Positions 1 through 9,599 of a DNA stretch of 64,000 nucleotides are shown here, in pieces. Under the pieces are notes generated by a model. It did no database searches. It saw only the letters and a program-made list of their open reading frames with translations, and was not told where the DNA came from. How positions within the stretch are numbered: the first letter of the stretch is position 1; the number at the start of each line of letters is the position of its first letter. This DNA is from Gordonia iterans (lineage in GTDB: Bacteria; Actinomycetota; Actinomycetes; Mycobacteriales; Mycobacteriaceae): NCBI RefSeq assembly GCF_002993285.1, contig NZ_CP027433.1, positions 3,100,001 through 3,164,000 of the forward strand, written 5' to 3'. Both the position numbers and the translations under genes were made by a program.

Positions 1-1233
1 CTGCTGGAGCAGTTGTCGCCGCGCCGCCGGACCATCGGCTTCCGACTCCTCCACAAGGACGCGGCGCTCGAGGTGTTCGACGCCTTCGACGCCGACACCC
101 AGGCCGAGGTGATCCACGAACTCGGCACCGCCGAAGTGGCCGTCGCCTTCGACAAACTCGAACCCGAGGATCGCGCGGAACTCCTCGACGAGCTGCCGTC
201 GTCCATCGCGAAAGAGCTGGTGCGCAACCTCTCCCGCACCGAGCGCGAACTCACCGCCGTCGTGCTCGGTTTCCCGCGCGGCTCGGTCGGCCGCCGGATG
301 AGCCCGGAGTTCATCCACGCCTTCTCCGACGATCCCGCCTCGGTGGTGCTCGAACGCGTCAAGGCCCGTGGGCACCAGGTGCAGTCGATCTACATCGTCC
401 CCGTCCTCGACCGCTCCCGGCGGCTCGTCGGCGTCGTGAGCCTGCGCGACCTGCTGCTCGCCGACCCGGACCAGCCGATCGGCGACTTCGCCAAGACCCC
501 GATCTACGCGCACGCGTACGACGATGCCGAGGCCACCGCGGACCGGTGCGTCGACCGCGGCATCTCGGCGATGCCGGTCGTCGACGGCGAGGACCGGCTG
601 GTCGGCGTCCTGACGCTCGACGACGCCATCGAGATCGTCGACGCCGCCCGTGACGAGGACGAGGCCCGCGCCGGCGCCCGCGAGCCGCTGCGCGAGTCGT
701 ACCTGTACGCGTCGGTCTTCGCCATCACCCGCTCCCGGGTGGTGTGGCTGTTCGTGCTGGCGGTGTCGGCGATTCTGACGGTGAACGTCCTGGAGATCTT
801 CGAGGGCACGCTCGAGCAGAAGGTGGCGCTGGCCCTGTTCATCCCGCTGCTGACCGGGATCGGCGGCAACACCGGATCCCAGGCGGCGACCACGGTGACC
901 CGCGCCCTGGCCACCGGCGAGGTGGCCCCGCGCGACGCGGCTCGGGTGGCCGGAAAGGAGATCCGGGTCGGCCTGACCATGGGGGCGGCGCTGGGCGTGG
1001 TCGGCTTCGGCGTCGCATCGGCCGTCTACGGCCTGGACATCGGTACCGTGATCGGCCTGACGATCATCTCGGTGTGCACCATGGCCGCCACGGTCGGCGG
1101 CCTCATGCCACTGGTCGCCAAGACGATCCGCGTGGACCCGGCGGTGTTCTCCACCCCGTTCATCTCGACCTTCTGCGACGCCACCGGCCTGATCATCTAC
1201 TTCATGATCGCCAAGGCCGTCTTGGGCATCTGA
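1..1233 (+). CDS. mgtE: Magnesium transporter MgtE (5' end outside the window)
   Basis: Membrane Mg2+ channel/transporter. The reading frame is open from base 1, so the true start lies upstream; 410 residues are visible against about 450 for the family. In order I see the helical MgtE_N domain (about residues 1-115), a CBS pair (about 120-240) that senses cytoplasmic Mg2+, and a five-helix membrane domain. The membrane part carries the family signature [13 protein letters not shown] and, near the C-terminus, FCDATG, whose Asp lines the ion pore in the family. A Mg2+-sensing leader could only lie upstream of the window. It is followed by ilvD on the same strand after 122 bp, with no obvious functional link. 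Confidence 0.93.
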   Translation: MLEQLSPRRRTIGFRLLHKDAALEVFDAFDADTQAEVIHELGTAEVAVAFDKLEPEDRAELLDELPSSIAKELVRNLSRTERELTAVVLGFPRGSVGRRMSPEFIHAFSDDPASVVLERVKARGHQVQSIYIVPVLDRSRRLVGVVSLRDLLLADPDQPIGDFAKTPIYAHAYDDAEATADRCVDRGISAMPVVDGEDRLVGVLTLDDAIEIVDAARDEDEARAGAREPLRESYLYASVFAITRSRVVWLFVLAVSAILTVNVLEIFEGTLEQKVALALFIPLLTGIGGNTGSQAATTVTRALATGEVAPRDAARVAGKEIRVGLTMGAALGVVGFGVASAVYGLDIGTVIGLTIISVCTMAATVGGLMPLVAKTIRVDPAVFSTPFISTFCDATGLIIYFMIAKAVLGI

Positions 1234-1355
1234 CCGCGCGAGTGTGCTGTCGGGGCCGGGAAAAGCAGGTGCGCGGGGCGCGTAAACTCAGACAGGTACC
1301 GGTTTCTCGGTCCAGCCCGACCGGAAGACGTCAACACCGAAACATCGAGGACACC

Positions 1356-3200
1356 ATGCCAGCCCTGCGGTCCCGCACCACCACCGTCGGCCGGGAGGCC
1401 GCCGGTGCACGCGCTCTGTGGCGTGCCACCGGAATGACCGACGACGACTTCGGCAAGCCGATCGTCGCGATCTCGAACTCCTACACGCAGTTCGTGCCCG
1501 GTCACGTGCACCTCAAGAACGTGGGCGACATCGTCGCCGAGGCGATCACCGCCGCGGGTGGCGTGCCGCGTGAGTTCCACACCATCGCCGTCGACGACGG
1601 CATCGCGATGGGCCACGGCGGCATGCTCTATTCGCTGCCCAGCCGCGAGATCATCGCCGATTCGGTCGAGTACATGGTGAACGCACACACCGCCGACGCG
1701 CTGGTCTGCATCTCCAACTGCGACAAGATCACCCCGGGCATGCTGAACGCCGCGCTGCGGCTGAACATCCCGACGGTGTTCGTCTCCGGCGGACCGATGG
1801 AGGCCGGCACCTCCGTGGTGATCAACGGCGTCGTCCATCCGGGTCTGGACCTGGTCGACGCGATCACGGCGTCGGCGGACAGCGCCGTCGGCGAGGAAGA
1901 CCTGCTCGAGGTGGAGCGCTCGGCCTGCCCCACCTGCGGCTCGTGCTCGGGCATGTTCACCGCCAACTCGATGAACTGTCTCACCGAGGCACTCGGCCTC
2001 TCGCTGCCGGGCAACGGCTCCACGCTGGCCACGCAGGTCGCGCGGCGGCAACTGTTCACCAAGGCCGGCGAGTTGATCGTCGACCTCGCGAAGCGGTACT
2101 ACAAGGACGACGACGAGTCGGTGCTGCCGCGCAACGTCGCGACCCGCGAGGCCTTCGAGAACGCGATGGCGCTCGACGTCGCGATGGGCGGCTCCACCAA
2201 CACGGTGCTGCACATCCTGGCCGCCGCGCAGGAGGCCGAGGTCGATTTCGATCTGCACGCGATCGACGAGATCTCCCGGCGCGTGCCGTGCCTGGCGAAG
2301 GTCGCGCCGAACTCACCGAAGTACTACATGGAGCACGTGCATCGGGCCGGCGGCATTCCGGCGATCCTGGGCGAGCTGAACCGGGCCGGACTGCTGAACA
2401 CGAACGTCCACCCGGTGCACTCACCGTCGCTCGAGCAGTATCTCGCCGACTGGGACATCCGCAGCGGCACCGCCACCGACGAGGCGATCGAACTGTTCCA
2501 CGCCGCCCCGGGCGGGGTGCGCACCGTCGAGCCGTTCTCCACGTCGAACCGGTGGGAGTCGCTCGACACCGACCCCGAGGACGGTTGCATCCGCTCCAAG
2601 GAGCACGCGTACACCGTCGAGGGCGGGCTGTGCGTGCTGCACGGCAACCTCGCCGAGGACGGCGCGATCCTCAAGACCGCGGGCGTCGACGAGGCGCTGT
2701 GGCACTTCCAGGGTCCGGCCCGCGTGGTCGAGAGCCAGGAGGACGCCGTCCACGCGATCCTCTCGAAGGACTTGCAGAAGGGCGAGGTCCTGGTGATCCG
2801 CTACGAGGGCCCCGCGGGCGGTCCCGGCATGCAGGAGATGCTGCACCCGACCGCCTTCATGAAGGGCACCGGTATGGGCAAGTTCTGCGGTCTGGTGACC
2901 GACGGTCGCTTCTCCGGCGGTTCGTCGGGCCTGGTGATCGGCCACGCCTCGCCGGAGGCCGCCGCCGGCGGCGTCATCGGCCTGGTGGAGGACGGCGACG
3001 AGATCTTGATCGACGTCCACTCGCGCACCCTCAAGGTGCTGGTCGACGACGAGACACTCGCCGAGCGGCGCGCCAAGATGGAGGCCTCCGAGCACCCGTG
3101 GCAGCCCAAGGACCGCCAGCGCACCGTCTCCAAGGCGCTCCGCGCGTACGCGAAGCTGGCGACCTCCGCCGACAAGGGCGCCGTCCGCGTCGTCGACTGA
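1356..3200 (+). CDS. ilvD: Dihydroxy-acid dehydratase
   Basis: Third step of branched-chain amino acid synthesis: dehydrates 2,3-dihydroxy-isovalerate and -methylvalerate to the 2-keto acids. 614 residues, the length of the long (E. coli-type) IlvD form. Iron-sulfur ligands are visible in NCDKITPGM and [11 protein letters not shown], and the C-terminal signature [20 protein letters not shown] is present. The ATG at 1356 gives the family N-terminus; an open frame continues upstream, but that extension has no family similarity and overlaps mgtE. It ends against a repeat-bearing intergenic region convergent with the DoxX gene. No attenuator or leader peptide was evident upstream. Confidence 0.96.
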   Translation: MPALRSRTTTVGREAAGARALWRATGMTDDDFGKPIVAISNSYTQFVPGHVHLKNVGDIVAEAITAAGGVPREFHTIAVDDGIAMGHGGMLYSLPSREIIADSVEYMVNAHTADALVCISNCDKITPGMLNAALRLNIPTVFVSGGPMEAGTSVVINGVVHPGLDLVDAITASADSAVGEEDLLEVERSACPTCGSCSGMFTANSMNCLTEALGLSLPGNGSTLATQVARRQLFTKAGELIVDLAKRYYKDDDESVLPRNVATREAFENAMALDVAMGGSTNTVLHILAAAQEAEVDFDLHAIDEISRRVPCLAKVAPNSPKYYMEHVHRAGGIPAILGELNRAGLLNTNVHPVHSPSLEQYLADWDIRSGTATDEAIELFHAAPGGVRTVEPFSTSNRWESLDTDPEDGCIRSKEHAYTVEGGLCVLHGNLAEDGAILKTAGVDEALWHFQGPARVVESQEDAVHAILSKDLQKGEVLVIRYEGPAGGPGMQEMLHPTAFMKGTGMGKFCGLVTDGRFSGGSSGLVIGHASPEAAAGGVIGLVEDGDEILIDVHSRTLKVLVDDETLAERRAKMEASEHPWQPKDRQRTVSKALRAYAKLATSADKGAVRVVD

Positions 3201-3251
3201 GCGCGGGTGGACCGGGCTCTGGTCGACTGCTCTCTGCTCGGGCGGACAGAC

Positions 3252-3295
3252 GTTTCGACTCGCCGCTCACTCCGTTCGCGACGGCTCAACGAGCT
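3252..3295 (-). repeat. Dispersed repeat, GTTGAGC...GAGTCGAAAC family
   Basis: Reads TTTCGACTCG ... GGCTCAACGAGCT on the plus strand, which is the reverse complement of the element that is tandemly repeated at 16119-16377. Related copies lie at 16037-16083, inside the GH57 gene at 32066-32106, and in the array at 49345-49751. Function unknown. Confidence 0.7.
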
Positions 3296-3396
3296 GCGAG
3301 ACGCCCCATCCCAGTTCCGCGCGCCCACCCTTCTAGACCAGGCGAACCAACCGAGTGGTCGACGCGGCTGCGTGGCCCTCCCGGTCAACAGAGAGC

Positions 3397-3501
3397 GGGC
3401 GCGAGGGACGTCGTTCTGAGCCCTCCGCAGCCCTTGCTGGAATCCGGCGAGGATTCTGGCGATCGCGGCGAGGACTGCCGAAGAACGACGTCCCCGCGCC
3501 C
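3397..3501. repeat. 105-bp imperfect palindrome with 20-bp inverted termini
   Basis: Left terminus 3397-3417 contains GGGACGTCGTTCT; right terminus 3482-3501 contains its exact complement AGAACGACGTCCC. The match extends to about 20 bp with a one-base indel. A smaller inverted pair (GGAATCC / GGATTCT) sits in the middle. It could fold into a long hairpin serving both convergent genes as a terminator, or be a MITE-like element. Confidence 0.65.
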
Positions 3502-3525
3502 ACGCCCGGAGAAGCAGAGAAGGAG

Positions 3526-4644
3526 CTACGCAGAAGCGAGAGGGTTGGACCCATTGAAAACGATCCACGCCGCGACAGCGGCCGCGATCGCGACGATCAC
3601 CCAGCCCGCGGAGCCCCAGGCGGGCCGTCGTGCCCAGCCCCAGCGGCGGTCCAGGGAGTAGGTGCCCGGTCCGCAGAGCGTGAGCGCGAGGACGGCAGCG
3701 GCGAGGGTGAGCTCGAACTCCAGCCCGGTGCCGTGCGCGTCGGTGGCGAAGAAGTAGAAACCGCCGCTCAGGGTCATCCGGTACATGATCGCCACCAGGA
3801 TCACGCCGAACAGGCCGGCGCCCGCGACGGGCGCGAGCAGCCCGAGGATCAGCAGCGCGCCCCCGATGGTCTCGGTGAGGCCGGTCACGAGCGCGAGGGT
3901 GCGGGCCAGGTCGGGATTGAAGCCGAGCGACGGGTCGCCTCCCGGAAAGCTCTGGGAGAGAAACGACGCGAAGCCGTCGATGCCGGGGCCGCCCCACCAG
4001 CCGGTGAGCTTCTGCAGTCCGTGACCGAGGAACACCAGTCCGACCACGACGCGCAAGATCAGCAGGCCCAGGTCGATGGTGCCGCGCCGGACGACGGGTT
4101 CGGCCTCGCCGGTGGCCGGGACCGGTTCGGCCGGATAGTCGGCGAGCGGTGCGGCGTCGGAGTAGGCGGCCGCCGAGGTGGCGGCACGCACGTCGTCGTC
4201 GACCTCGAGCTGGGCCGTCGGCTGCGGCTCGATGTAGGGCAACGGGTCTTCGGTGAGGTGTTCTGCGGTGCTGCGCGCCTGGGCGCGCTCGGCGCGGTCC
4301 TCGTCGTGGTCGGTGTCGGCGAACGGTTCGGTGACGACCGCGTCCGTCGTGCTGCGGACGTCGGTGCGGGTCGACCCGGTCCGCTCGGGCTGCGGGGTGT
4401 CCGGGGATCCGGCCGCTGCCGCGCGCATGGCGTCGATCTCCTTCATCACGTCCGTCTCCGGATTGGTGATCTCGACGGTCGGCAGCGCCGTCTCGGCGTC
4501 GCTCGGCAGGATCACGGCGTCAGGCAGCGCATCGCCGCCGTCCACGACAGACTTCGCAGGGTTGTTGCGCGCGTGCTTGTCGTAGAAGGAGTCCCGGTCC
4601 GGCCTCGGGCGGCGCGGCGGCGGGGTGTCGTCTGAGCTAGTCAC
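3526..4644 (-). CDS. doxX: DoxX-family membrane protein with long hydrophilic N-terminus
   Basis: 372 residues. Residues 1 to about 190 are polar, acidic and probably disordered. The rest is a DoxX domain of four to five hydrophobic helices, with the characteristic GHGLQKLTGWWGG between the first two. By domain and position it matches M. tuberculosis Rv3005c (DoxX), which is reported to form a membrane complex with the superoxide dismutase SodA and the sulfurtransferase SseA in oxidative stress defence; neither partner is in this window. The GTG at 4644 is chosen because TAGAGT lies 7 nt upstream (leaderless). Divergent from the lppZ-like gene. The long N-terminal extension is unusual for DoxX proteins in general. 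Confidence 0.85.
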   Translation of the reverse strand: MTSSDDTPPPRRPRPDRDSFYDKHARNNPAKSVVDGGDALPDAVILPSDAETALPTVEITNPETDVMKEIDAMRAAAAGSPDTPQPERTGSTRTDVRSTTDAVVTEPFADTDHDEDRAERAQARSTAEHLTEDPLPYIEPQPTAQLEVDDDVRAATSAAAYSDAAPLADYPAEPVPATGEAEPVVRRGTIDLGLLILRVVVGLVFLGHGLQKLTGWWGGPGIDGFASFLSQSFPGGDPSLGFNPDLARTLALVTGLTETIGGALLILGLLAPVAGAGLFGVILVAIMYRMTLSGGFYFFATDAHGTGLEFELTLAAAVLALTLCGPGTYSLDRRWGWARRPAWGSAGWVIVAIAAAVAAWIVFNGSNPLASA

Positions 4645-4651
4645 ACCGTCG

Positions 4652-4657
4652 ACTCTA
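4652..4657 (-). promoter_or_regulatory. -10 hexamer TAGAGT, leaderless doxX promoter
   Basis: On the minus strand TAGAGT is followed by 7 nt and then the GTG of doxX. There is no Shine-Dalgarno sequence. This is the spacing expected if transcription starts at the start codon. Confidence 0.6.
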
Positions 4658-4713
4658 AGTGCGGCCCGCCGCAGGTCGGGGCACCGCCACCCGACGATTT
4701 GGTAACGATCGCA

Positions 4714-4719
4714 TACTGT
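4714..4719 (+). promoter_or_regulatory. -10 hexamer TACTGT, leaderless lppZ promoter
   Basis: TACTGT, 6 nt, then ATG at 4726. No Shine-Dalgarno sequence is present, and this spacing decides the start over the ATG at 4738. Confidence 0.6.
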
Positions 4720-4725
4720 TGTGGC

Positions 4726-5868
4726 ATGCCCCTGCCGATGCCGAGCGGCCGTACGCGCCGCACGCTGACGGCGGCCGCGCTCGCGGCCGCCGTAGTCCTG
4801 ACCGCGGGCGGCTGCGCCGACTTCAGTGAGCAGGATCAGACCAGGAACGCAGGTCCGTTCAGCTCCCTCCCCGAGTTCGAAGCGCCGCGCGAGCGGCCGA
4901 CGCCGCCGAGCACCGAGGAGCCGGAGGAGCCGCCCACCGGACCGTGCGTGGACCCGAATCCGGCGGTGATCGCGACATGTCTGGCCTCCACCAGCGGTGT
5001 GCGCCCGGCCGATCCGCAGGGCCAGACCACCTACGTCGCCGAGCGGGCGACGGGCAAGATCATCATCTCCAAGCGCTACGGTCCGCAGCGGGTGGTCGCG
5101 ACGGTGCCGGTCGACAGCAGCGGCGACGGAGGGCTGATCGACTTCGAGCTCTCCCCCGACTATCTCGAGGACCGGCTGATCTATGCGCTGATCTCGACAG
5201 GCTCGGACAACCGGATCGTGCGGGTCGCGCCGGACAACGTGGTGACCCCGGTCCTGACCGGGATCCCGAAGGGCGCCGCCGGGAACATGGGGTCGATCAG
5301 CTTCTCCTCGAACGGCGAACTGCGCGTGGCGACCGGCAACGCGGGCAACGCGGCTGCGGCGAACAATCCGGGCTCGCTCGCCGGCAAGCTCCTCGTGATC
5401 AATCCGTCGACGGACGATCCGCGCCCGCGGATTCTGGCGTCCGGGTTCGGCTCGAACGTCGCGCTGTGCCCCGACCCCGAGTCGGGCCGGATCTTCGTCG
5501 CCGATTCCGGGCCCGCCGGGGATCGCCTGCAGATGGTGGAACCGTCGGGCCTGCGCCGGCTGTGGTCGTGGGCCGACCGGCCGGGCATCACCGGGTGCGC
5601 CGTGGCCGGCGGCCAGATCTCGGTGAGCATGGCGCGGGCCTTCCGCATCGACACCATGGCCGCCCCGACCAATGCCAGCCCCTCGGTGGGCAAGCCGAGC
5701 GAGACCGATGTGAAGGAGCAGTTCGGTGCGGTGGGCCGGATGACGAGCTTCGGCACGGGAGTCCAGCTGGCGACGATCAACAAGACCGTTCCCGGCGCCC
5801 CGGCGCCCACCAATGACCGCGTCGCCCTGTTCAGCCCGGTCGGCGGCACCAGCGAGGACAACACCTGA
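4726..5868 (+). CDS. lppZ: LppZ-like lipoprotein, beta-propeller (sugar dehydrogenase-like fold)
   Basis: 380-residue secreted lipoprotein. A basic start and hydrophobic stretch end in the lipobox LTAGGC, giving a lipid-anchored Cys near residue 28. Then comes a Pro/Glu-rich linker and a soluble domain resembling the PQQ-dependent glucose/sorbosone dehydrogenase propeller (motifs IDFELSPDY, RVATGNAGN, FGSNVALCPD). Matches the M. tuberculosis LppZ (Rv3006) position next to DoxX and gatB. Whether it binds PQQ or has any catalytic activity cannot be judged here; in mycobacteria LppZ has no settled function that I know of. Convergent with gatB, with 15 bp between the stops. Confidence 0.8.
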   Translation: MPLPMPSGRTRRTLTAAALAAAVVLTAGGCADFSEQDQTRNAGPFSSLPEFEAPRERPTPPSTEEPEEPPTGPCVDPNPAVIATCLASTSGVRPADPQGQTTYVAERATGKIIISKRYGPQRVVATVPVDSSGDGGLIDFELSPDYLEDRLIYALISTGSDNRIVRVAPDNVVTPVLTGIPKGAAGNMGSISFSSNGELRVATGNAGNAAAANNPGSLAGKLLVINPSTDDPRPRILASGFGSNVALCPDPESGRIFVADSGPAGDRLQMVEPSGLRRLWSWADRPGITGCAVAGGQISVSMARAFRIDTMAAPTNASPSVGKPSETDVKEQFGAVGRMTSFGTGVQLATINKTVPGAPAPTNDRVALFSPVGGTSEDNT

Positions 5869-5883
5869 GGTGTTCGAGACCCC

Positions 5884-7389
5884 TCACTGGCAGGCGGCGA
5901 GCACCAGTTCCTTGACGCGGGCGGGGTCGGCCTGACCGCGGGTCGCCTTCATGACGTCGCCGACGATCTTGCCGGCGGCCTGCACCTTGCCGTTGCGGAT
6001 CTTGTCGGCGATGTCCGGGTTGGCGGCAAGCGCGTCGTCGACGGCCTGCTGCAGGGCGGAGTCGTCGCGCACCACCTCGAGGCCGCGGTCGGCGACGATC
6101 TGGGCGGGCTCGCCCTCGCCGTCGAGCACGGCGACGACCACCTGCTGGGCAAGCTTGTTGGTCAGTTTGCCCTCGTCGACCAGTCCGATCACCTCGGCGA
6201 CCTGGGCCGGGGTGATCGGCAGGTCGGCGAGCTCCAACTCACGCGTGTTGGCCTGCTGCGCGAGGAACGAGACCCACCAGCTGCGCGCGGCCTCCGGCTT
6301 GGCGCCGGCATCGGCGGTGGCGATGATCAGGTCGACGGCGCCGACGTTCACCAGGTCGCGCATCACCTCGTCGGAGACGCCCCACTCGGCCTGGATCCGG
6401 GCACGACGCACCCACGGCAGCTCCGGGAGGGTGCCGCGCAGCCCGTCGACCCACGCGGGCTCGCAGATCAGCGGCGGCATGTCGGGCTCGGGAAAGTAGC
6501 GGTAGTCCTCGGCGGTCTCCTTGCGGCGACCCGCCGACGTGGTGCCGTCGGACTCGTGGAAGTGCCGCGTCTCCTGGATCACCTCGCCGCCGGCGGCCAA
6601 CAGTGCGCCCTGGCGACGCATCTCGTACGTGACGGCCGCGGCGACGCTCTTGAGCGAGTTGACGTTCTTGGTCTCGGTGCGGGTGCCGAATTCGGCGGCG
6701 CCCTTGGGCATCAGGGACAGGTTGACGTCGCAGCGCATCGATCCCTGGTCCATCCGGACGTCGGACACCTCGAGGGCGCGCAGCAGATCGCGCAGCGCGG
6801 TGACATAGGCCCGCGCCACCTCCGGCGCACGCTCCCCCGCCCCGACGATCGGCTTGGACACGATCTCCACCAGCGGCACGCCGGCCCGGTTGTAGTCGAG
6901 CAACGAGTGGCTGGCGCCGTGGATGCGACCGGTGCTGCCGCCGACGTGCAGCGATTTCCCGGTGTCCTCCTCGATGTGTGCGCGCTCGATCTCCACCCGC
7001 CAGGTGGTGCCGTCGTCGAGCACCACGTCCAGGTACCCCTCGTAGCAGGTGGGCTCGTCGTACTGGCTGATCTGGTAGTTCTTCGGCTGGTCCGGGTAGA
7101 AGTAGTTCTTCCGGGCGAAGACGCTCGACTCGCGGATGGAGCAGTTCAGCGCCAGACCGATCCGGACGGCCGATTCGACGGCCTTCGCGTTGGCCACCGG
7201 CAGCGAGCCCGGCAGCCCGAGACAGGCCGGACAGACCTGCGAGTTCGGCTCGCCGCCGAAGGTGGTGGGGCAACCGCAGAACATCTTGGTCTCGGTGCCC
7301 AGCTCGACGTGCACCTCCATGCCCATCACGGGATCGAATCGCTCCAGGACGTCGTCGAAGTCCATCAGTTCGTCGGTAGCCACACTCAT
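5884..7389 (-). CDS. gatB: Asp-tRNA(Asn)/Glu-tRNA(Gln) amidotransferase subunit B
   Basis: Subunit of the GatCAB amidotransferase that converts misacylated Glu-tRNA(Gln) or Asp-tRNA(Asn) to the correct amide. 501 residues, normal length. Visible: GMEVHVEL near the N-terminus; a zinc site made by CGCPTTF and CPACLGLPG; the kinase-like signature [16 protein letters not shown]; and a C-terminal YqeY-like tail domain that contacts tRNA. The partner genes gatC and gatA lie 6 kb away on the same strand, separated by pfkA and an accessory block; the gatB-pfkA-gatA-gatC order is the one I recall in mycobacteria. ATG 7389 lies 7 nt after TACCAT (leaderless). Confidence 0.95.
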   Translation of the reverse strand: MSVATDELMDFDDVLERFDPVMGMEVHVELGTETKMFCGCPTTFGGEPNSQVCPACLGLPGSLPVANAKAVESAVRIGLALNCSIRESSVFARKNYFYPDQPKNYQISQYDEPTCYEGYLDVVLDDGTTWRVEIERAHIEEDTGKSLHVGGSTGRIHGASHSLLDYNRAGVPLVEIVSKPIVGAGERAPEVARAYVTALRDLLRALEVSDVRMDQGSMRCDVNLSLMPKGAAEFGTRTETKNVNSLKSVAAAVTYEMRRQGALLAAGGEVIQETRHFHESDGTTSAGRRKETAEDYRYFPEPDMPPLICEPAWVDGLRGTLPELPWVRRARIQAEWGVSDEVMRDLVNVGAVDLIIATADAGAKPEAARSWWVSFLAQQANTRELELADLPITPAQVAEVIGLVDEGKLTNKLAQQVVVAVLDGEGEPAQIVADRGLEVVRDDSALQQAVDDALAANPDIADKIRNGKVQAAGKIVGDVMKATRGQADPARVKELVLAACQ

Positions 7390-7396
7390 GCGGACC

Positions 7397-7402
7397 ATGG
7401 TA
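7397..7402 (-). promoter_or_regulatory. -10 hexamer TACCAT, leaderless gatB promoter
   Basis: On the minus strand TACCAT is followed by 7 nt and the gatB ATG; no Shine-Dalgarno sequence intervenes. Confidence 0.6.
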
Positions 7403-7513
7403 TCTGGGGGACGATCTCCGGGATTCTCCCGATGGCACCGGGCGCCGCGCTCCGTAGATTCGAGCTCATCGCCCCTGCCGATCCACGGCGGGCGCCGGCC
7501 CAGGAGGAACCCC

Positions 7514-7771
7514 ATGACCGATCCGCTGATCCCCCCGATCCCGCAACCCGATCCGGCTCCGGCATCCGCTCCGGGCGCAGCGTCGTCGTCGAACAAGCGC
7601 CTGACCCGCTCAAGCAGCGACAAGATGCTCGGCGGCGTCTGCGGCGGCCTGGCCCGGTACTTCGGGGTCGATGCCACCTGGGTGCGGATCGCCTTCGTCG
7701 CGTCGATCCTGCTACCCGGCCCGCAGGTGCTCCTGTACCTGCTGCTCTGGCTGATCATCCCGAAGGACTGA
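7514..7771 (+). CDS. PspC-domain membrane protein
   Basis: 85 residues. A Pro/Ala-rich, presumably disordered N-terminus (about 1-30) precedes a PspC domain: [17 protein letters not shown] followed by a hydrophobic helix ending [10 protein letters not shown]. PspC domains occur in envelope-stress proteins of the phage-shock type. The start is fixed by AGGAGGAA at 7502-7509. It is followed 62 bp later by the DUF1707 gene on the same strand, a pairing seen in other actinobacteria. No PspA or ATPase partner is present, so its role here is unknown. Confidence 0.82.
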   Translation: MTDPLIPPIPQPDPAPASAPGAASSSNKRLTRSSSDKMLGGVCGGLARYFGVDATWVRIAFVASILLPGPQVLLYLLLWLIIPKD

Positions 7772-7820
7772 CCGTGCGCTCGGCCGCCCCGGCTCGACCG
7801 GCCCGCCCCGGAGGAACCGA

Positions 7821-7826
7821 TAGGGT
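7821..7826 (+). promoter_or_regulatory. -10 hexamer TAGGGT, leaderless promoter of the DUF1707 gene
   Basis: TAGGGT, 7 nt, then ATG at 7834. It favours that ATG over the in-frame GTG at 7825, which overlaps the hexamer, although GAGGA at 7811 could serve the GTG. Confidence 0.55.
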
Positions 7827-7833
7827 GACTGAC

Positions 7834-8406
7834 ATGCCCTCCGACGACAACATCCGGATCGGAACACCGGAACGAGAGCACGTGGTGCGCGTGCTCAACG
7901 ACGCCTTCGCCGCCGGCTACCTGGACATCGACGAGTTCGAAGAGCGTACGGGCGCGGTCTATCTGGCGCGCACCCGCGGAGAGCTTCAACCACTCCTGGA
8001 GGACCTGCCGAACGGGCAGGCGCTGTTCGCCGCTCCCGCGCCGGCGACCGGCCGTCCGGCGGCGCCACCGGTTCCCGTCGACATCGACTGGGAGACCGTC
8101 AAACGCAAGGGCAGTTGGCGCATGCCGGCCGCCCTGTCGGTGACCGGATCGATGGGCACCCTGGTCCTGGACTTCACCCGCGCGCAGTTCGACACGCTGA
8201 TGGTCGAGGTGCAGTTGCAGGTCTCGGTGAGCACCGTCAAGATCAAGCTCGGCCCCGACCAGGAGATCCGTTACGCCGGGCTCACCAAGACCGGATGGTC
8301 GACCATCAAGGACAAGGCCGGTCCACCGGTCCGGCGCGGCGGCCACGTGATCACCCTGTCGGGCGCGGTCTCCGCCGCATCCAGCGTGGTGATCAAGCGC
8401 GCCTGA
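7834..8406 (+). CDS. DUF1707 (SHOCT-like) domain protein
   Basis: 190 residues. The N-terminal 50 residues form the DUF1707 domain ([33 protein letters not shown] region), a short helical module found at the N-terminus of many actinobacterial proteins. Then a Pro/Ala linker and a C-terminal region of regular beta strands (about 90-190) with alternating hydrophobics, resembling the DUF2154/LiaF-like C-terminal beta domain. No signal peptide or membrane helix is seen, so it is probably cytoplasmic. With the preceding PspC gene it may form a small envelope-sensing unit (inference). It ends 9 bp from the pfkA stop, convergent. Confidence 0.78.
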   Translation: MPSDDNIRIGTPEREHVVRVLNDAFAAGYLDIDEFEERTGAVYLARTRGELQPLLEDLPNGQALFAAPAPATGRPAAPPVPVDIDWETVKRKGSWRMPAALSVTGSMGTLVLDFTRAQFDTLMVEVQLQVSVSTVKIKLGPDQEIRYAGLTKTGWSTIKDKAGPPVRRGGHVITLSGAVSAASSVVIKRA

Positions 8407-8415
8407 GCCGCCGGT

Positions 8416-9447
8416 TCAGCCGAAGAGCGCACGAGCCCCGTTGTAGAAGTTGATCGGCACGTTCTTGGTGTGGCCCACGGCATCGGAGAACGGCACCCGC
8501 ACGATCTCGGTCCCGCGCAGCGCGACCATCTTGCCCCAATCGCCGTCGGCGAGCACGTCGCTGATGGCCTGGCCGAATCTGGTGCCCAGCACGCGGTCGT
8601 ACGCGGTGGGCACACCCCCACGCTGGATGTAGCCGAGAGTCGTTGCACGCGTGATGATCCCGGTGCGTTCCTCGATCAGCGGGGCCAGGATGTCGCCGAT
8701 TCCGCCGAGTCGCGGCCGGTTGAACTCGTCCATCCCGCGGTCCGAGTGCGCCTCCGCCATCTCCGGAAGCTTGAATCCCTCGGCGACGATCACCAACGGC
8801 GCACGACGACGATCCTTGACCGCGGTGACCCACTCGCAGATCTGGTCCAGCGTCTCGGGCGCCTCCGGGATCAGCGTCACGTGCGCCCCGGCCGCGATGC
8901 CGGCGTAGATCGCGATCCACCCGGCGTGCCGACCCATCACCTCCAGCACCATGCACCGCATGTGCGAGTCACCGGTGGTGCGCAGCCGGTCGGCCGCCTC
9001 CGTCGCGATCTCGACGGCGGTGCTGAACCCGAAGGTGAAATCGGTGGCCTGCAGATCGTTGTCGATGGTCTTGGGAACGCCGACCATCGGGATGCCGTCG
9101 CCGAAAAGGCGGTTCGCCGCGGCCATGGTCCCGTCGCCGCCGATCGCGACCACGCCGTCCACCTCGAGCTCTTCGAGGACCTTCTTGATGGCATCGGGAC
9201 CGCCGTCGGGTTTCTGGTACGGCCCGAACCGGCTGGTGCCCAGGATGGTGCCGCCGTGGCGGGAGATGCCGCGGACGGCCGAACGGGTCAACAGCTTGAT
9301 GTCGCCGTAGACGAGGCCCTTGTAGCCGTCGAGGAAGCCGACGAACTCCTGACCGTGCACCGAGGTGCCCTGCAGAACCGTGCCGCGGATCACCGCGTTG
9401 AGGCCGGGGCAGTCGCCGCCGGAGGTGAGAATCCCGTACCGAGCCAT
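8416..9447 (-). CDS. pfkA: 6-phosphofructokinase (group III)
   Basis: Committed step of glycolysis: phosphorylates fructose 6-phosphate. 343 residues, as in actinobacterial PfkA. Phosphoryl-donor determinants: GGDGT at 103-107 has Gly at the position that is Asp in pyrophosphate-dependent enzymes, so ATP is the likely donor. PKTIDND at 125-131 carries Lys126, which is typical of the group III (Amycolatopsis/Streptomyces) branch rather than of E. coli PfkA. The start has AAGGA upstream. It sits between gatB and gatA/gatC as I recall in mycobacteria, although a regulatory/lipid block has been inserted before gatA. Confidence 0.94.
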   Translation of the reverse strand: MARYGILTSGGDCPGLNAVIRGTVLQGTSVHGQEFVGFLDGYKGLVYGDIKLLTRSAVRGISRHGGTILGTSRFGPYQKPDGGPDAIKKVLEELEVDGVVAIGGDGTMAAANRLFGDGIPMVGVPKTIDNDLQATDFTFGFSTAVEIATEAADRLRTTGDSHMRCMVLEVMGRHAGWIAIYAGIAAGAHVTLIPEAPETLDQICEWVTAVKDRRRAPLVIVAEGFKLPEMAEAHSDRGMDEFNRPRLGGIGDILAPLIEERTGIITRATTLGYIQRGGVPTAYDRVLGTRFGQAISDVLADGDWGKMVALRGTEIVRVPFSDAVGHTKNVPINFYNGARALFG

Positions 9448-9599
9448 CAGCGTCGTCCATCCTTGTCAGTCGCGTCGACTTCCGCCGAACCGGAAACGTC
9501 GTGCCCTATTCGATCAGATCACCTGTGGCTCGGCCACCGGACCGGCGTGATCCGTCCCGAACGGGTCTGGATCGATCAGGAGTCGACGGTCGGGCGGCC

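Larger units (their letters stand above)
3201..3525. other. Convergent intergenic region with two repeat elements
   Basis: 325 bp between the convergent ilvD and DoxX stops. It holds one dispersed GTTGAGC/GAGTCGAAAC-type element (3252-3295) and a 105-bp imperfect palindrome (3397-3501). I see no convincing gene; small open frames here are by-products of GC-rich DNA. Confidence 0.7.

Noticed and set aside
1197..2258. Long minus-strand open frame opposite ilvD (and similar ones opposite mnmA, the SNF2 helicase, the bPH2 protein and others)
   Set aside because: Arg/Ala/Gly/His-rich translations without family similarity, mirrored against strongly supported genes; expected in very GC-rich DNA.
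8416..9447. PfkA as a pyrophosphate-dependent phosphofructokinase, because of Lys in PKTIDND
   Set aside because: The donor-selecting position in GGDGT is Gly, not Asp, which indicates ATP; the Lys is typical of the actinobacterial group III enzymes.
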